This document shows positions 1 to 7,989 of a DNA stretch of 64,000 bases, in pieces. The translations under genes were made by a program, and so were the position numbers. Position 1 is the first letter of the stretch. Each line of letters starts with the position of its first letter. The notes beneath the pieces were generated by a model that saw only the letters and a program-made list of their open reading frames with translations, did no database searches and had not been told where the DNA came from. Where the stretch lies: the NCBI RefSeq assembly GCF_004353505.1, contig NZ_SMNQ01000002.1, positions 434,001 through 498,000 of the forward strand. Direction: 5' to 3'. This DNA is from Streptomyces sp. WAC05374. GTDB taxonomy: Bacteria > Actinomycetota > Actinomycetes > Streptomycetales > Streptomycetaceae.

Positions 1-626
1 TCAGCGTGGGCGGCACCACGGCCGCCGCCACGCTGATCGCCGCCCTGTGCGGCACGGACGCCTCGGTGGTCACCGGCCGGGGCGGTGCCGGGATCGACGA
101 CCTGGCCTGGATGCGCAAGTGCGCGGCCGTGCGTGACGCGCTGCGCCGCGCCCGGCCGGTCCTGGGCGACCAGCTCGAACTGCTGGGGGCGGTCGGCGGG
201 GCGGACCTGGCGGCGACGACCGGGTTCCTGCTGCAGAGCGCGGTACGGCGGATGCCCGTGATCCTGGACGGGGTGGTGTCGGCGGCGTGCGCCCTGGTGG
301 CACAGCGCGCCGCGTTCCGGGCGCCGGACTGGTGGCTGGCGGGCCAGGTGAGCGGCGAGCCGGCGCAGTCCAAGGCGCTGGACCGGATGGCGCTCAACCC
401 GCTGCTCGACCACGGCGTCACCGTGGGGGAAGGCACCGGGGCGCTGCTGGCCCTCCCGCTGGTCCAGGCAGCAGCGGCGTTCGCGGCCGAGCTGCCGGAG
501 AAGCCGGAGAAGCCGGCCCACCCCGCGCACGACAAGGCCGACCCGGCGCACGACAAGGCGGAGCCGGTGGACGACCGGGCCGACCCGGTGGACGACCGGG
601 CCGACCCGGGGCCGGAAGAGCGCTGA
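1..626 (+). CDS. cobT: CobT, nicotinate-nucleotide--dimethylbenzimidazole phosphoribosyltransferase (3' part)
   Basis: This is the C-terminal part of CobT, which transfers phosphoribose from nicotinate mononucleotide to dimethylbenzimidazole to build the lower ligand of cobalamin. The reading frame is open to the left edge of the window, so the 5' end is missing. The family core is visible in GGTTAAATLIAAL and in VGEGTGALLALPL near the C-terminus, where family knowledge places the catalytic glutamate in EGTGA. The last 45 or so residues are an extension beyond the usual CobT end, made of charged seven-residue repeats (PAHDKAD, PAHDKAE, PVDDRAD, PVDDRAD). cobS lies about 3.4 kb downstream on the same strand, which fits a cobalamin nucleotide-loop region. 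Confidence 0.9.
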   Translation, partial: SVGGTTAAATLIAALCGTDASVVTGRGGAGIDDLAWMRKCAAVRDALRRARPVLGDQLELLGAVGGADLAATTGFLLQSAVRRMPVILDGVVSAACALVAQRAAFRAPDWWLAGQVSGEPAQSKALDRMALNPLLDHGVTVGEGTGALLALPLVQAAAAFAAELPEKPEKPAHPAHDKADPAHDKAEPVDDRADPVDDRADPGPEER

Positions 627-703
627 CACCCGCCGTTACGGCCGCCGCCCCGCACGGGCCGGCGGCCGTTCCCGTTGGACCGGCCATGTCACGTGATGCC
701 CTT

Positions 704-709
704 TATGCT
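704..709 (+). promoter_or_regulatory. Possible -10 hexamer (TATGCT) giving a leaderless transcript
   Basis: TATGCT lies 8 bp before the ATG at 718 and no Shine-Dalgarno sequence is visible there. This is the spacing expected if transcription starts at the start codon. No convincing -35 box is seen at 17-18 bp, so the call is tentative. Confidence 0.3.
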
Positions 710-717
710 CCCGTTGC

Positions 718-2463
718 ATGGGAGATGACCGGTCCTCCGACGAAACCCCCGGCGGCACCGTCCGCTCACGGCGCGGCGCCGCGTTCGCCGTCTGGTACCT
801 GCGGATCGCCGCGTTCCTGAACTTCCTGGGCGCCGTGTGGGTCTCCTTCGGCCAGGACCTGCGGCGGCACAACACGGACGACCACGTCACGCCGTACCTG
901 CTCACCGCCGGCTTCGCCTCCGGCGCGTTCGCGCTCTTCCTGGCGATCACCATGCGCCGCCGCAAACGCGCCGCGTGGATCCTCAACCTCGTCCTCGCCG
1001 GACTGTTCCTGCTGCTGCTCGCCCTCGCCATGGCCGTCCCCGAGATCCGCGGGCACGCGCAGAACTGGGTCTCCCTGGTGCTGAGCGCCGGTCTCGTGCT
1101 GGCGCTGCTGCTGGGCCGCCGGGAGTTCTACGCCAAGGGCGACCGCTCCAACCCCGTGCTGGCCACCGCCGTGGCCGTCGGCGGGCTGCTGGTCACCTCG
1201 CTGATCGCCGCCCTGCTCGTCACCGCGACCGACACCTCCCCCTCCACCTTCCCGGAACGCTGGCGGTACGGCGTCCTGCGCCTGGTGACGCTCGCCACCG
1301 ACACGGCCCCCGGCATCCGCACACCCACCTGGGTCGACGTGGTCATCAACATCATGGCGGCGCTCCTGCTGATCGCCGTCCTGTACGCGGCCTTCCGCTC
1401 CCGCCGGGCCGTCGACCCGCTGGACGAGCGCGACGAGCGGGAGCTGCGGGAACTGCTGGACCGGCACGGTGAGCGGGACTCGCTCGGCTACTTCGCGCTG
1501 CGCCGCGACAAGAGCGTCGTCTGGTCGCCCACCCGCAAGGCGGCGGTCGCCTACCGCGTGGTGGGCGGCGTCTCGCTCGCCTCCGGCGACCCGATCGGCG
1601 ACCCGGAGGCGTGGCCGGGCGCGATCGAGCCGTGGCTGGCCGAGGCGCGCGAGCACGGCTGGGTGCCGGCCGTCATGGGCGCGAGCGAGGAGGCGGGCAC
1701 CGTCTACGCCCGGCACGGCATGGACGCGCTGGAGCTGGGCGACGAGGCCATCGTCGACACGGACGAGTTCACCCTCGACGGGCGGGCGATGCGCACCGTG
1801 CGCCAGGCGTACAACCGGGTGCGGCGCGCCGGGTACCGGGTGCGCGTGCGGCGCCACGAGGACATCCCGGCCGGCGAGATGGCCGCGCTGCTGCGGCTGG
1901 CCGACGACTGGCGCGACGGCGCCACCGAGCGGGGCTTCTCGATGGCGCTGGGGCGGCTCGGCGACCCGGCCGACGGACGGTGCGTGATGCTGGAGTGCTC
2001 GGACGCCGACGGCGAGCCGCGCGCCCTGCTGTCGTTCGTGCCGTGGGGGCCCGCGGGCCTGTCGCTGGACCTGATGCGGCGTGCCCCGGACGCCGAGAAC
2101 GGCCTGGTGGAGTTCATGGTCATCGAGCTCCTCCGGGGCTCCGGAGAGATCGGGATCACTCAGGTCTCACTCAACTTCGCCATGTTCAGGTCGGTCTTCG
2201 AACGTGGCGCGAAGCTCGGGGCCGGTCCCGTGCTGCGACTGTGGCGCTCCCTGCTGAGCTTCTTCTCCCGCTGGTGGCAGATCGAGTCGCTGTACCGCGC
2301 CAACGCCAAGTACCGACCGATCTGGGAGCCGCGATTCATGCTCTTCGAGAAGAGTGCCGACCTGCTGCGCATCGGCCTGGCCGCGGGCCGCGCGGAAGGC
2401 TTCCTGGAGACGCCCGGCCTGCCCCGGTGGACGCACCGGCGCCTGGAAGGCAGACGGCGTTGA
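718..2463 (+). CDS. DUF2156 membrane protein, phosphatidylglycerol lysyltransferase (MprF/LysX)-like
   Basis: A 581-residue protein with about six hydrophobic membrane segments in residues 20-230 and a cytosolic DUF2156 (GNAT-fold, aminoacyl-phosphatidylglycerol synthase type) domain from about 240 to 560. Recognisable blocks are FALRRDKSVVWSPTRKAAVAY, GDPIGDPEAWPGAI and MRRAPDAENGLVEFMV. Members of this family move an amino acid from aminoacyl-tRNA to phosphatidylglycerol, lowering membrane negative charge and giving resistance to cationic peptides. The exact amino acid cannot be read from sequence. It lacks a lysyl-tRNA synthetase domain, unlike mycobacterial LysX. The next gene starts inside its stop codon region (TTGA), so the two are probably co-translated. 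Confidence 0.8.
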   Translation: MGDDRSSDETPGGTVRSRRGAAFAVWYLRIAAFLNFLGAVWVSFGQDLRRHNTDDHVTPYLLTAGFASGAFALFLAITMRRRKRAAWILNLVLAGLFLLLLALAMAVPEIRGHAQNWVSLVLSAGLVLALLLGRREFYAKGDRSNPVLATAVAVGGLLVTSLIAALLVTATDTSPSTFPERWRYGVLRLVTLATDTAPGIRTPTWVDVVINIMAALLLIAVLYAAFRSRRAVDPLDERDERELRELLDRHGERDSLGYFALRRDKSVVWSPTRKAAVAYRVVGGVSLASGDPIGDPEAWPGAIEPWLAEAREHGWVPAVMGASEEAGTVYARHGMDALELGDEAIVDTDEFTLDGRAMRTVRQAYNRVRRAGYRVRVRRHEDIPAGEMAALLRLADDWRDGATERGFSMALGRLGDPADGRCVMLECSDADGEPRALLSFVPWGPAGLSLDLMRRAPDAENGLVEFMVIELLRGSGEIGITQVSLNFAMFRSVFERGAKLGAGPVLRLWRSLLSFFSRWWQIESLYRANAKYRPIWEPRFMLFEKSADLLRIGLAAGRAEGFLETPGLPRWTHRRLEGRRR

Positions 2464-3230
2464 GACGGTTCGCGCGCCGCGAGTGGGGGGCGCTGTACAC
2501 GGCTGTGCGCACGGCCCTGGCGGACCGCGGGTGGCGGGCGGTCGCCATGACGCTGGGGGCGGTGTGCCTGACGGCCGTCTTCCAGGTCGTGCAGAACCAG
2601 CCCTGGGGGTACGGGGTGGTCCAGAACATCGGCTCCGTACGGGCCGAGGACCCGTGGTGGACGGCCCTGCTGCGCACGCCGCTGTCGCTGTTCGTCCCGG
2701 CGCTCGACCTGCCGGTGTGGGGGGCGCTGGCGCAGATCCTGCTCGTGTTCGGGATCGCGGAGATCTGCCTCGGCCGGCCCCGGACGCTGCTGATCGCGTA
2801 CGCGGCGACGCTGGCCGGGACGATGTACGCGCGGCTCGGCATCGCGCTCGGCCCGGACGCCCCGCTGGGGCTGGGGCTGCCCGCCTCCGACGCACGGGTC
2901 GTGGACACCGGCCCGTCGGCGGCGGTGGTGGGGCTCGCGGTGTACGTCTGCTGGCAGCGGCGGGCGTGGGTGACGGGCGGCCTGGTGGTCGTGGCGATGG
3001 TCATCGAGGTGCTGGTGAAGTGCAACCTCGCGGGCAAGGAGCACCTGGCGGCGATCGCGGCCGTGCTGGTGGTGTGCGCGGTGGCCTCGTGGCGTCAGCG
3101 CGGGCGCTCGTCCGGCGGCCGGCCGTCGGACGGCGGCTCGGCGGACGGAAGCTCGCCGGACGGCGGGCGGTCGTCCGGGGGATGGCGCAGGGGCAGTACG
3201 CGGTCGGGGGCCCCGGCGATCAGGTCCTGA
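2460..3230 (+). CDS. Integral membrane protein, rhomboid-like layout, unknown function
   Basis: About 256 residues starting at TTG 2460, which overlaps the upstream TGA (TTGA) and is preceded by GGAAGG 8 bp upstream. The overlap and the Shine-Dalgarno sequence decide this start. It carries about six hydrophobic segments (for example MTLGAVCLTAVFQVV, GALAQILLVFGIAEI, AAVVGLAVYVCW, LAAIAAVLVVCAVASW). The pattern resembles the rhomboid-like group that often accompanies DUF2156 genes, but no Ser-His protease dyad could be identified, so no enzymatic role is claimed. The C-terminal 45 or so residues are a Ser/Gly/Asp/Arg-rich tail. That tail is encoded by DNA that also encodes the tail of the convergent gene ending at 3095. 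Confidence 0.7.
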   Translation: MRRFARREWGALYTAVRTALADRGWRAVAMTLGAVCLTAVFQVVQNQPWGYGVVQNIGSVRAEDPWWTALLRTPLSLFVPALDLPVWGALAQILLVFGIAEICLGRPRTLLIAYAATLAGTMYARLGIALGPDAPLGLGLPASDARVVDTGPSAAVVGLAVYVCWQRRAWVTGGLVVVAMVIEVLVKCNLAGKEHLAAIAAVLVVCAVASWRQRGRSSGGRPSDGGSADGSSPDGGRSSGGWRRGSTRSGAPAIRS

Positions 3231-3934
3231 AAGCGGCGCCTGGCCCGGTCCCAGCGCCGGTCGTGGTGGAAGGCCCGCAGCCCGGCCCTGGCGCGGGCCC
3301 TCGGCCGGTTGCGGTAGAAGCGGCGGGCCCACAGGGAGCCGGGCCGGGCCAGCCGCACCGCCCCGAAGACGGCGACGGGCGTCAGGAACAGGCCGAGGAT
3401 CGCCATCCGGAACTTGCCCTTGAACAGCGCGACCAGCACGAAGAGGAAGTTGCCGACCAGGCTGAGGATGAAGCTGCCCCGGCCCTGCCGCTCCTCCGGG
3501 GTGACCTCGTCGACGCCCAGCGGGGAGAACCCGCCGAGGACCAGCATGAGCAGCGCGGTGGTGAGGACCACGACCTCCACGCTCTGGCGGCCCTGCTCGG
3601 TCCAGTACACGTCGTCGAGGTGGAGGATCAGCGCGAACTCGTCGAGCACCAGCCCCGCGCCCATCCCCAGCAGCAGCGCGCAGACGATGGCCCCGGCCTC
3701 GTGCCGTCCCGCCGCCACCCCGCCGAAACCACCGATCAGGGTGAGGACGACACCGGGCACCACGTGGTGGATGTGCAACCCGCCGGGCCGGACGTTGCGG
3801 AAGGGCCCCTTGCCCGCCCGGATCAGCCGGGTGATGGTGCGGGTGATCAGGAAGGTGCACACGAAGGAGGCGAGGGCGACGAGCAGCGGGAGCTTCCCCG
3901 GCTCGACGATGTTGCGGTACCACCAGTGCCCCAT
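3095..3934 (-). CDS. Conserved integral membrane protein, unknown function
   Basis: A 279-residue protein read from ATG 3934, with GGAG about 9 bp upstream (GGAGCGGGTGGC before the ATG). A longer in-frame extension exists upstream but would run through the cobS promoter and looks non-coding. Membrane segments include PLLVALASFVCTFLITRTI, HHVVPGVVLTLIGGFGGVAAG, AIVCALLLGMGAGLVLDEF, VVVLTTALLMLVLGG and ILSLVGNFLFVLVALF. The conserved-looking RPGGLHIHHVVPG and DEFALILHLDDVYW stretches contain His and Asp residues that could bind metal; this is inference. The last 50 or so residues are Pro/Asp/Arg-rich and overlap the convergent gene by 136 bp. Divergent from cobS with about 46 bp between starts. 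Confidence 0.75.
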   Translation of the reverse strand: MGHWWYRNIVEPGKLPLLVALASFVCTFLITRTITRLIRAGKGPFRNVRPGGLHIHHVVPGVVLTLIGGFGGVAAGRHEAGAIVCALLLGMGAGLVLDEFALILHLDDVYWTEQGRQSVEVVVLTTALLMLVLGGFSPLGVDEVTPEERQGRGSFILSLVGNFLFVLVALFKGKFRMAILGLFLTPVAVFGAVRLARPGSLWARRFYRNRPRARARAGLRAFHHDRRWDRARRRFQDLIAGAPDRVLPLRHPPDDRPPSGELPSAEPPSDGRPPDERPR

Positions 3935-3980
3935 GCCACCCGCTCCAGGTTCGTGCGTGCTACCGACTACCCTGCGCGCG

Positions 3981-4790
3981 GTGACCATTTCCCGCACCCG
4001 TACCGGCGCCCGCGCGAGCGCCGACGGCATACGTTTCGCCTTCGGCACCCTGACCGTCCTGCCCGTGCGGGTCACCCGCTGGGACCGGGAGGCGGCCCGC
4101 GCGGGCATGCTGTGGGCGCCGCTCGCCGGCCTGGTGGTGGGCCTCGCCGCGGCGGCCGCCGGGGGCCTGTTCTGGCTGCTCGGCGCGGGCCCGCTGCTCG
4201 CCGCGGTGGCCTCCGCCTCGGTACCCGCCGTGCTGACCCGGGGCCTGCACCTGGACGGGCTGGCGGACACGGCGGACGGACTGGGCAGCGGCAGGCCCGC
4301 CGAGGACGCGCTGCGGATCATGAAGCAGTCGGACATCGGCCCGTTCGGGGTCGTCACGCTGCTGTTCGCGCTGCTCGCCCAGGTGGCCGCGCTGCACGAG
4401 CTGTACGCGGCCGGGGGCTGGGCCTACGGCATGGCCGGCGCCGCCGTCACCGGCACGGTCGCCCGCCTCGCGCTCACCCTCGCCTCCCGCGCCTCCGTCC
4501 CGGCCGCCCGCCCCGAGGGGCTGGGCGCGGTGGTGGCGGGCACCGTACCGGTGCGGTGGGCGCTGGCGGTGACCGTCCTGGTCCTGGTGGCCGCGGCCGG
4601 GGCGGGCGCCGCGCTGGGCGGCCCGTACGGCGCGCTGCGGCACGCCCTGGCGGCCGGGGTGGCCCTCGCGGCGGCGCAGTGGCTGCTGGGCCGGTGCGTG
4701 CGCCGTTTCGGCGGGGTGACGGGCGACGTCTTCGGGGCGGTGGAGGAGACGGCGGCCACGGCGGCACTGGTCGTGCTGACCTTCGGCTGA
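3981..4790 (+). CDS. cobS: CobS, adenosylcobinamide-GDP ribazoletransferase
   Basis: A 269-residue multi-pass membrane enzyme that joins adenosylcobinamide-GDP and alpha-ribazole(-phosphate), the last assembly step of cobalamin. The signature TRGLHLDGLADTADGLG is present at about residues 89-105; the acidic residues in it bind metal in this family. MKQSDIGPFGVV follows, as in other CobS proteins. Several hydrophobic helices fill the rest. GTG 3981 was chosen; an in-frame GTG at 3957 would add eight residues. Together with cobT at the left edge this is part of a cobalamin nucleotide-loop locus, although the membrane protein genes lie between them. Confidence 0.92.
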   Translation: MTISRTRTGARASADGIRFAFGTLTVLPVRVTRWDREAARAGMLWAPLAGLVVGLAAAAAGGLFWLLGAGPLLAAVASASVPAVLTRGLHLDGLADTADGLGSGRPAEDALRIMKQSDIGPFGVVTLLFALLAQVAALHELYAAGGWAYGMAGAAVTGTVARLALTLASRASVPAARPEGLGAVVAGTVPVRWALAVTVLVLVAAAGAGAALGGPYGALRHALAAGVALAAAQWLLGRCVRRFGGVTGDVFGAVEETAATAALVVLTFG

Positions 4791-4854
4791 TGGGCGTTTG
4801 AAAAGCCCCCGGGCCCGGTAGTCGCTGGGTGAAGGAAGAAGGAGATAGATCAGC

Positions 4855-5058
4855 ATGGCTACTGGCACCGTGAAGTGGTTCAACCCCGAGAAGGGCTTCG
4901 GGTTCATCGAGCAGGACGGCGGCGGCCCCGACGTGTTCGTGCACTACTCGGCCATCAACGCATCCGGGTACCGCGAGCTCCAGGAGGGCCAGAAGGTCCA
5001 GTTCGACGTGACGCAGGGACCGAAGGGCCCGCAGGCGGAGAACGTGAGTCCCGCCTAG
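4855..5058 (+). CDS. CspA-family cold shock protein
   Basis: A 67-residue single-domain OB-fold nucleic-acid-binding protein. The RNP1 motif (GFGFI) and RNP2 motif (VFVHYSAI) are intact, and the start [18 protein letters not shown] is typical of Streptomyces cold-shock proteins. Such proteins bind single-stranded RNA or DNA and act as RNA chaperones. A very strong purine-rich ribosome binding site (AAGGAAGAAGGAG) lies about 11 bp upstream, consistent with high expression. It is a stand-alone gene. Confidence 0.96.
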   Translation: MATGTVKWFNPEKGFGFIEQDGGGPDVFVHYSAINASGYRELQEGQKVQFDVTQGPKGPQAENVSPA

Positions 5059-5095
5059 GGAGCCCGTCCAGGGAGCCCGTCCAGGGAGCCTGCCC
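5057..5095. repeat. Three tandem 13-bp repeats after the cold shock gene
   Basis: AGGGAGCCCGTCC is present twice exactly (5057-5069, 5070-5082) and once imperfectly (5083-5095), starting within the stop codon of the cold-shock gene. No function is apparent; it may mark local replication slippage. Confidence 0.7.
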
Positions 5096-5103
5096 GGGGG
5101 ACA

Positions 5104-5895
5104 TCAGCAGGGGGCGCGCCAGGCGTCCAGCTCGTACCGCTTCCGTATCGAGCTCATCCGCAGCCGCTTCGCCTCCGGGCAGAACTCCCGCGTCGGGAGC
5201 TCGTACTCGACGTGGTAGACCGCCTTGCCCGCCGCGATGAACGGGCGGAGGGCGGAGCACTCGTCGTACTCCGCGCACTGCTCGTTCACCGCGAAGTCGA
5301 AGTCGTCCAGCAGCTCGGGGATCTGGTCGAGGTCGTTCTTGAGGCCCACGGCCAGGCCGCGCTCGTGCGCGAGGCGCGCGATCAGGCGGTTGTACCGGAG
5401 CTGGTCGGCCGCCGTCAGGGGGAAGCCGGTGCGGTTGGCGTAGCCGTCCATGTTGTCGGGCTCGACCGCGTCGAACCCCTTGTCGCGGCACATGTCCAGG
5501 CGGGCGGCCATCAGCGGTTCCAGGACGTCGGTACGGCGGATGTCCAGCCACCGCTCGCCCTTCCAGCCGTTGCCCCGGCCGAGCAGGGCCCTCGGGAACT
5601 TCCGGGCGTCCGGGCGCCAGTCCTCCCACGCCCCGGTGGACAGGTAGCAGATCACCCTGCGGTCCCGCCGGTGCAGGTCGGCGACGACCGACGCGGGGTG
5701 GTCGAAGCCGTCGATGTCGTACACGGGCACGTCCACGGTCGCGTCGAGGCGGCCGCTGAGCTGCCACTGCCACGCCTGCCCGGGCCGGGGCTGCCAGCGG
5801 CCCTCCCGGGGGCCGGGGTCGTCGCCGGACGGGCCCGCGCAGCCGGCCAGCAGCAGCACCAGGGCGCCGAGCAGCAGGGGCAGGCGGCGGGTCAC
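5104..5895 (-). CDS. Secreted lipoprotein, GH114/PelA-hydrolase-like (endo-alpha-1,4-polygalactosaminidase family)
   Basis: A 263-residue lipoprotein starting at GTG 5895, which overlaps the stop of the previous gene as GTGA. The signal peptide ends in the lipobox LLAGC (Cys about residue 20). The mature part has the TIM-barrel features of the GH114/TM1410 group: VPVYDIDGFDHP, RRVICYLSTGAWEDWRPD, CRDKGFDAVEPDNMDGYANR, GLAVGLKNDLDQIPEL and FAVNEQCAEYDEC. The acidic residues in VEPDN and NEQC fit the expected active site. The related domain of Pseudomonas PelA cleaves galactosaminoglycan. As the last gene of the operon it would act outside the membrane on the polymer the other genes make. Substrate is inferred, not shown. 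Confidence 0.85.
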   Translation of the reverse strand: MTRRLPLLLGALVLLLAGCAGPSGDDPGPREGRWQPRPGQAWQWQLSGRLDATVDVPVYDIDGFDHPASVVADLHRRDRRVICYLSTGAWEDWRPDARKFPRALLGRGNGWKGERWLDIRRTDVLEPLMAARLDMCRDKGFDAVEPDNMDGYANRTGFPLTAADQLRYNRLIARLAHERGLAVGLKNDLDQIPELLDDFDFAVNEQCAEYDECSALRPFIAAGKAVYHVEYELPTREFCPEAKRLRMSSIRKRYELDAWRAPC

Positions 5896-6500
5896 CGGGA
5901 CTCCAGGGCGTGCGGCAGGGTCCCCCACGGGTGGGCCCCGGCGCCGGGGACCGCGCACCGGACGCGGGTGGTGACCCGGGCGTCGGCCGGGGCCGCGTAG
6001 ACCAGATGGCAGTAGTGGTCGGCGACCGGCAGGTCCATGGCCCGGTAGGTGTCCCAGGGGCCCTCGAAGGTGACGAGCAGCTCGGCCAGTTCGGCGTACG
6101 AGGGGTGGGGCTGGGCCCCGTGGTTGAGGACGACGGTCGCGGCCCCGGCAGCGCGGGCGGCGACGCCCAGGCGCCGATAGTGCTCGACGGCCCCCGGTTC
6201 CGTGGGCACCTGGTCGAGGAACGCGCCGTCGGCCCCGTACCAGTCGCGGTGGCGGACCAGGTCCGTGAGGACGTCGGCGTGCGGGCGGCGGCCGTAGTCG
6301 GTGTCGGTGTAGCCGAGGACGCACACCCCGGCCGCCCGCAGCCGGTCCGCCACGGTCACGAACGCCGGGTCCGGCGCCCGGCCCGCGCCGCTCGCGGGGT
6401 TGAGCACGACCCCGTACAGCAGCGGGGCCGAGGAGATGATCGCGTCCCATTCGGCGGGGCGTTGAGTGGGGTGCTCGTAGTAGGGCACCAGCAGGTCCAC
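5892..6500 (-). CDS. Spherulin-4-like glycosidase-fold protein
   Basis: A 202-residue protein of the spherulation-specific family 4 type, starting MDLLVPYYEHPTQRPAEWDA. Typical blocks are GVVLNPASGAG, GVCVLGYTDTDYGRRP and WYGADGAFLDQVP, where the Asp after FL is a likely catalytic or substrate-binding residue. Family members have been linked to alpha-galactosamine-polymer hydrolysis in fungi and bacteria. No signal peptide is visible, so it may be cytosolic or exported in an unrecognised way. It lies 19 bp after the membrane protein gene and overlaps the GH114-like gene by 4 bp, so it belongs to the same operon. Confidence 0.8.
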   Translation of the reverse strand: MDLLVPYYEHPTQRPAEWDAIISSAPLLYGVVLNPASGAGRAPDPAFVTVADRLRAAGVCVLGYTDTDYGRRPHADVLTDLVRHRDWYGADGAFLDQVPTEPGAVEHYRRLGVAARAAGAATVVLNHGAQPHPSYAELAELLVTFEGPWDTYRAMDLPVADHYCHLVYAAPADARVTTRVRCAVPGAGAHPWGTLPHALESR

Positions 6501-6519
6501 GTGCGCTTCCTCACTGTGT

Positions 6520-7989
6520 TCACGTACGGTGCGCGGTCGCCCGCCCGAGGAGGACGGCGCCCAGCACGGCCAGCACCACGGCGGCGGCCCCGGCGATCCC
6601 GGCGCCCACCAGCCGCGGGTCGCCCGCCCCCGTAGCCAGTGCCACCGTCTGCGCCGCGGTCGCCGCCCCGCACACCACCGCCGCGCTGAGCGCCGCCCCG
6701 AACGACTGCAGCAGCAGGGCCGCCCACAGCACCGTACCGATCAGGAGCAGGGACGCGAGCCGGATTCCGCCGATGTCCGGGGCGCCCGGCCACAGCAGCG
6801 TGCCGGTCACCGCGAGGGCGAGCAGCACCGCGAGGTAGACGGTCAGGCACAGCGTCAGGGTGCCGGCCGTGGCGCGGCGGAAGGCGCGCGCGCTGGTGGC
6901 GGCCCGCAGGCCCGCGAGGCTCTCGCTGCGGAACCGGTGCAGCAGCCACTCCGCGGGACCCATGGACAGGGTGAGCGCCACGGCGGTCGGCCCGGCCACC
7001 GACGCCCCGGACGCCTGCGCCCCGGCGCCCTCGGCCACGACGTCGCCGATCGCGGCGTACAGGACGAGCCCGCCGGTGCCGAGGCCGAACAGCCCGTACG
7101 GCACGGAGGCGGCGACCCGGGGCGCGGCCTTGCCCCGCTCCCCGGCGGGTTCCGCCCCGGGCAGCAGCTCCCGCCCGGCCAGGGCCACCGCCAGGGCCAG
7201 GGAGGTGCCCAGCAGGGCCGCCCGGGCCGGGTCGGGCAGCCCGAGCCAGAACGCGGCGGGCGTGCCGGCGACCAGCGGCGCGAGCGCCCCCAGCAGCGCC
7301 CGCTCCCGGTCCAGGACCAGCAGTACGGTCGCGGCCCCCAGGTACACCGCCTGGCCCGCCGCGAACACGGCGCCGCCCCACTCCCCCGGCCCGCCCGCCG
7401 CGAACGCCACCACCGTGCCGAGCAGGGCGCCCGCCGGGGCTCCGCGCCGCAGGGTGCGGGCGGCGGCCCGGCGGTCGCCCAGGCCCAGCCACGAGTAGGC
7501 GCGGTGGGACAGGGCCTGGTTCCACACCCAGCCGGTGACCGCGCCGGCGAGCAGCGGAACCGTGCCGGCGGGCAGCCCGAACACGCTGGGCGGGCCCTCC
7601 AGGAGGGGCGCGCCGAGGACGTAGGCGAGGCCGGGGAGGGCGAAGACCAGACCGCGCAGCAGGCAGCCGCCGATGCCGGTGTGCCAGGGGTCGGTGGGCG
7701 GCCCGTCCGGTTCGGGGAAACGCCGCTCCACGCGCGCGTAGAGGTCCTCGGCGAGGGCGAAGGAGTTCTCCCGGCCGTAGGTGAGCCGTATGTGGTCGTC
7801 CGTCATGCCGTCGGACTCGAGGATGGCGGCTATCTCGTCGGGGTGGACGGCCGCCGCTATCACGTCCTCCAGCCGGGTGGTCAGTTCGTCGATGGGGTCG
7901 GGCGCGGCCCAGCTCGGCCGCGGGCGGGGGATCGCGGGCAGGGTGTCGCGGCCGGCCGACCCCTCCGTCAGCCACAGGGAGCCGCTCAT
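6520..7989 (-). CDS. Multi-pass membrane protein of the Pel-like operon (PelG position)
   Basis: A 489-residue protein whose ATG (7989) shares a base with the stop of the PelF gene (TGATG), indicating translational coupling. Residues 1-115 are soluble and include RLEDVIAAAVHPDEIAAILESDG, split here only by hydrophilic residues; residues 120-489 form about 10-11 hydrophobic helices. This fits the place of PelG, the Wzx/MATE-type partner of PelF that moves polymer across the membrane, and actinobacterial PelG-like proteins are known to be divergent. Sequence similarity to PelG itself cannot be proven by eye, so the role rests mainly on gene order and topology. Confidence 0.65.
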   Translation of the reverse strand: MSGSLWLTEGSAGRDTLPAIPRPRPSWAAPDPIDELTTRLEDVIAAAVHPDEIAAILESDGMTDDHIRLTYGRENSFALAEDLYARVERRFPEPDGPPTDPWHTGIGGCLLRGLVFALPGLAYVLGAPLLEGPPSVFGLPAGTVPLLAGAVTGWVWNQALSHRAYSWLGLGDRRAAARTLRRGAPAGALLGTVVAFAAGGPGEWGGAVFAAGQAVYLGAATVLLVLDRERALLGALAPLVAGTPAAFWLGLPDPARAALLGTSLALAVALAGRELLPGAEPAGERGKAAPRVAASVPYGLFGLGTGGLVLYAAIGDVVAEGAGAQASGASVAGPTAVALTLSMGPAEWLLHRFRSESLAGLRAATSARAFRRATAGTLTLCLTVYLAVLLALAVTGTLLWPGAPDIGGIRLASLLLIGTVLWAALLLQSFGAALSAAVVCGAATAAQTVALATGAGDPRLVGAGIAGAAAVVLAVLGAVLLGRATAHRT

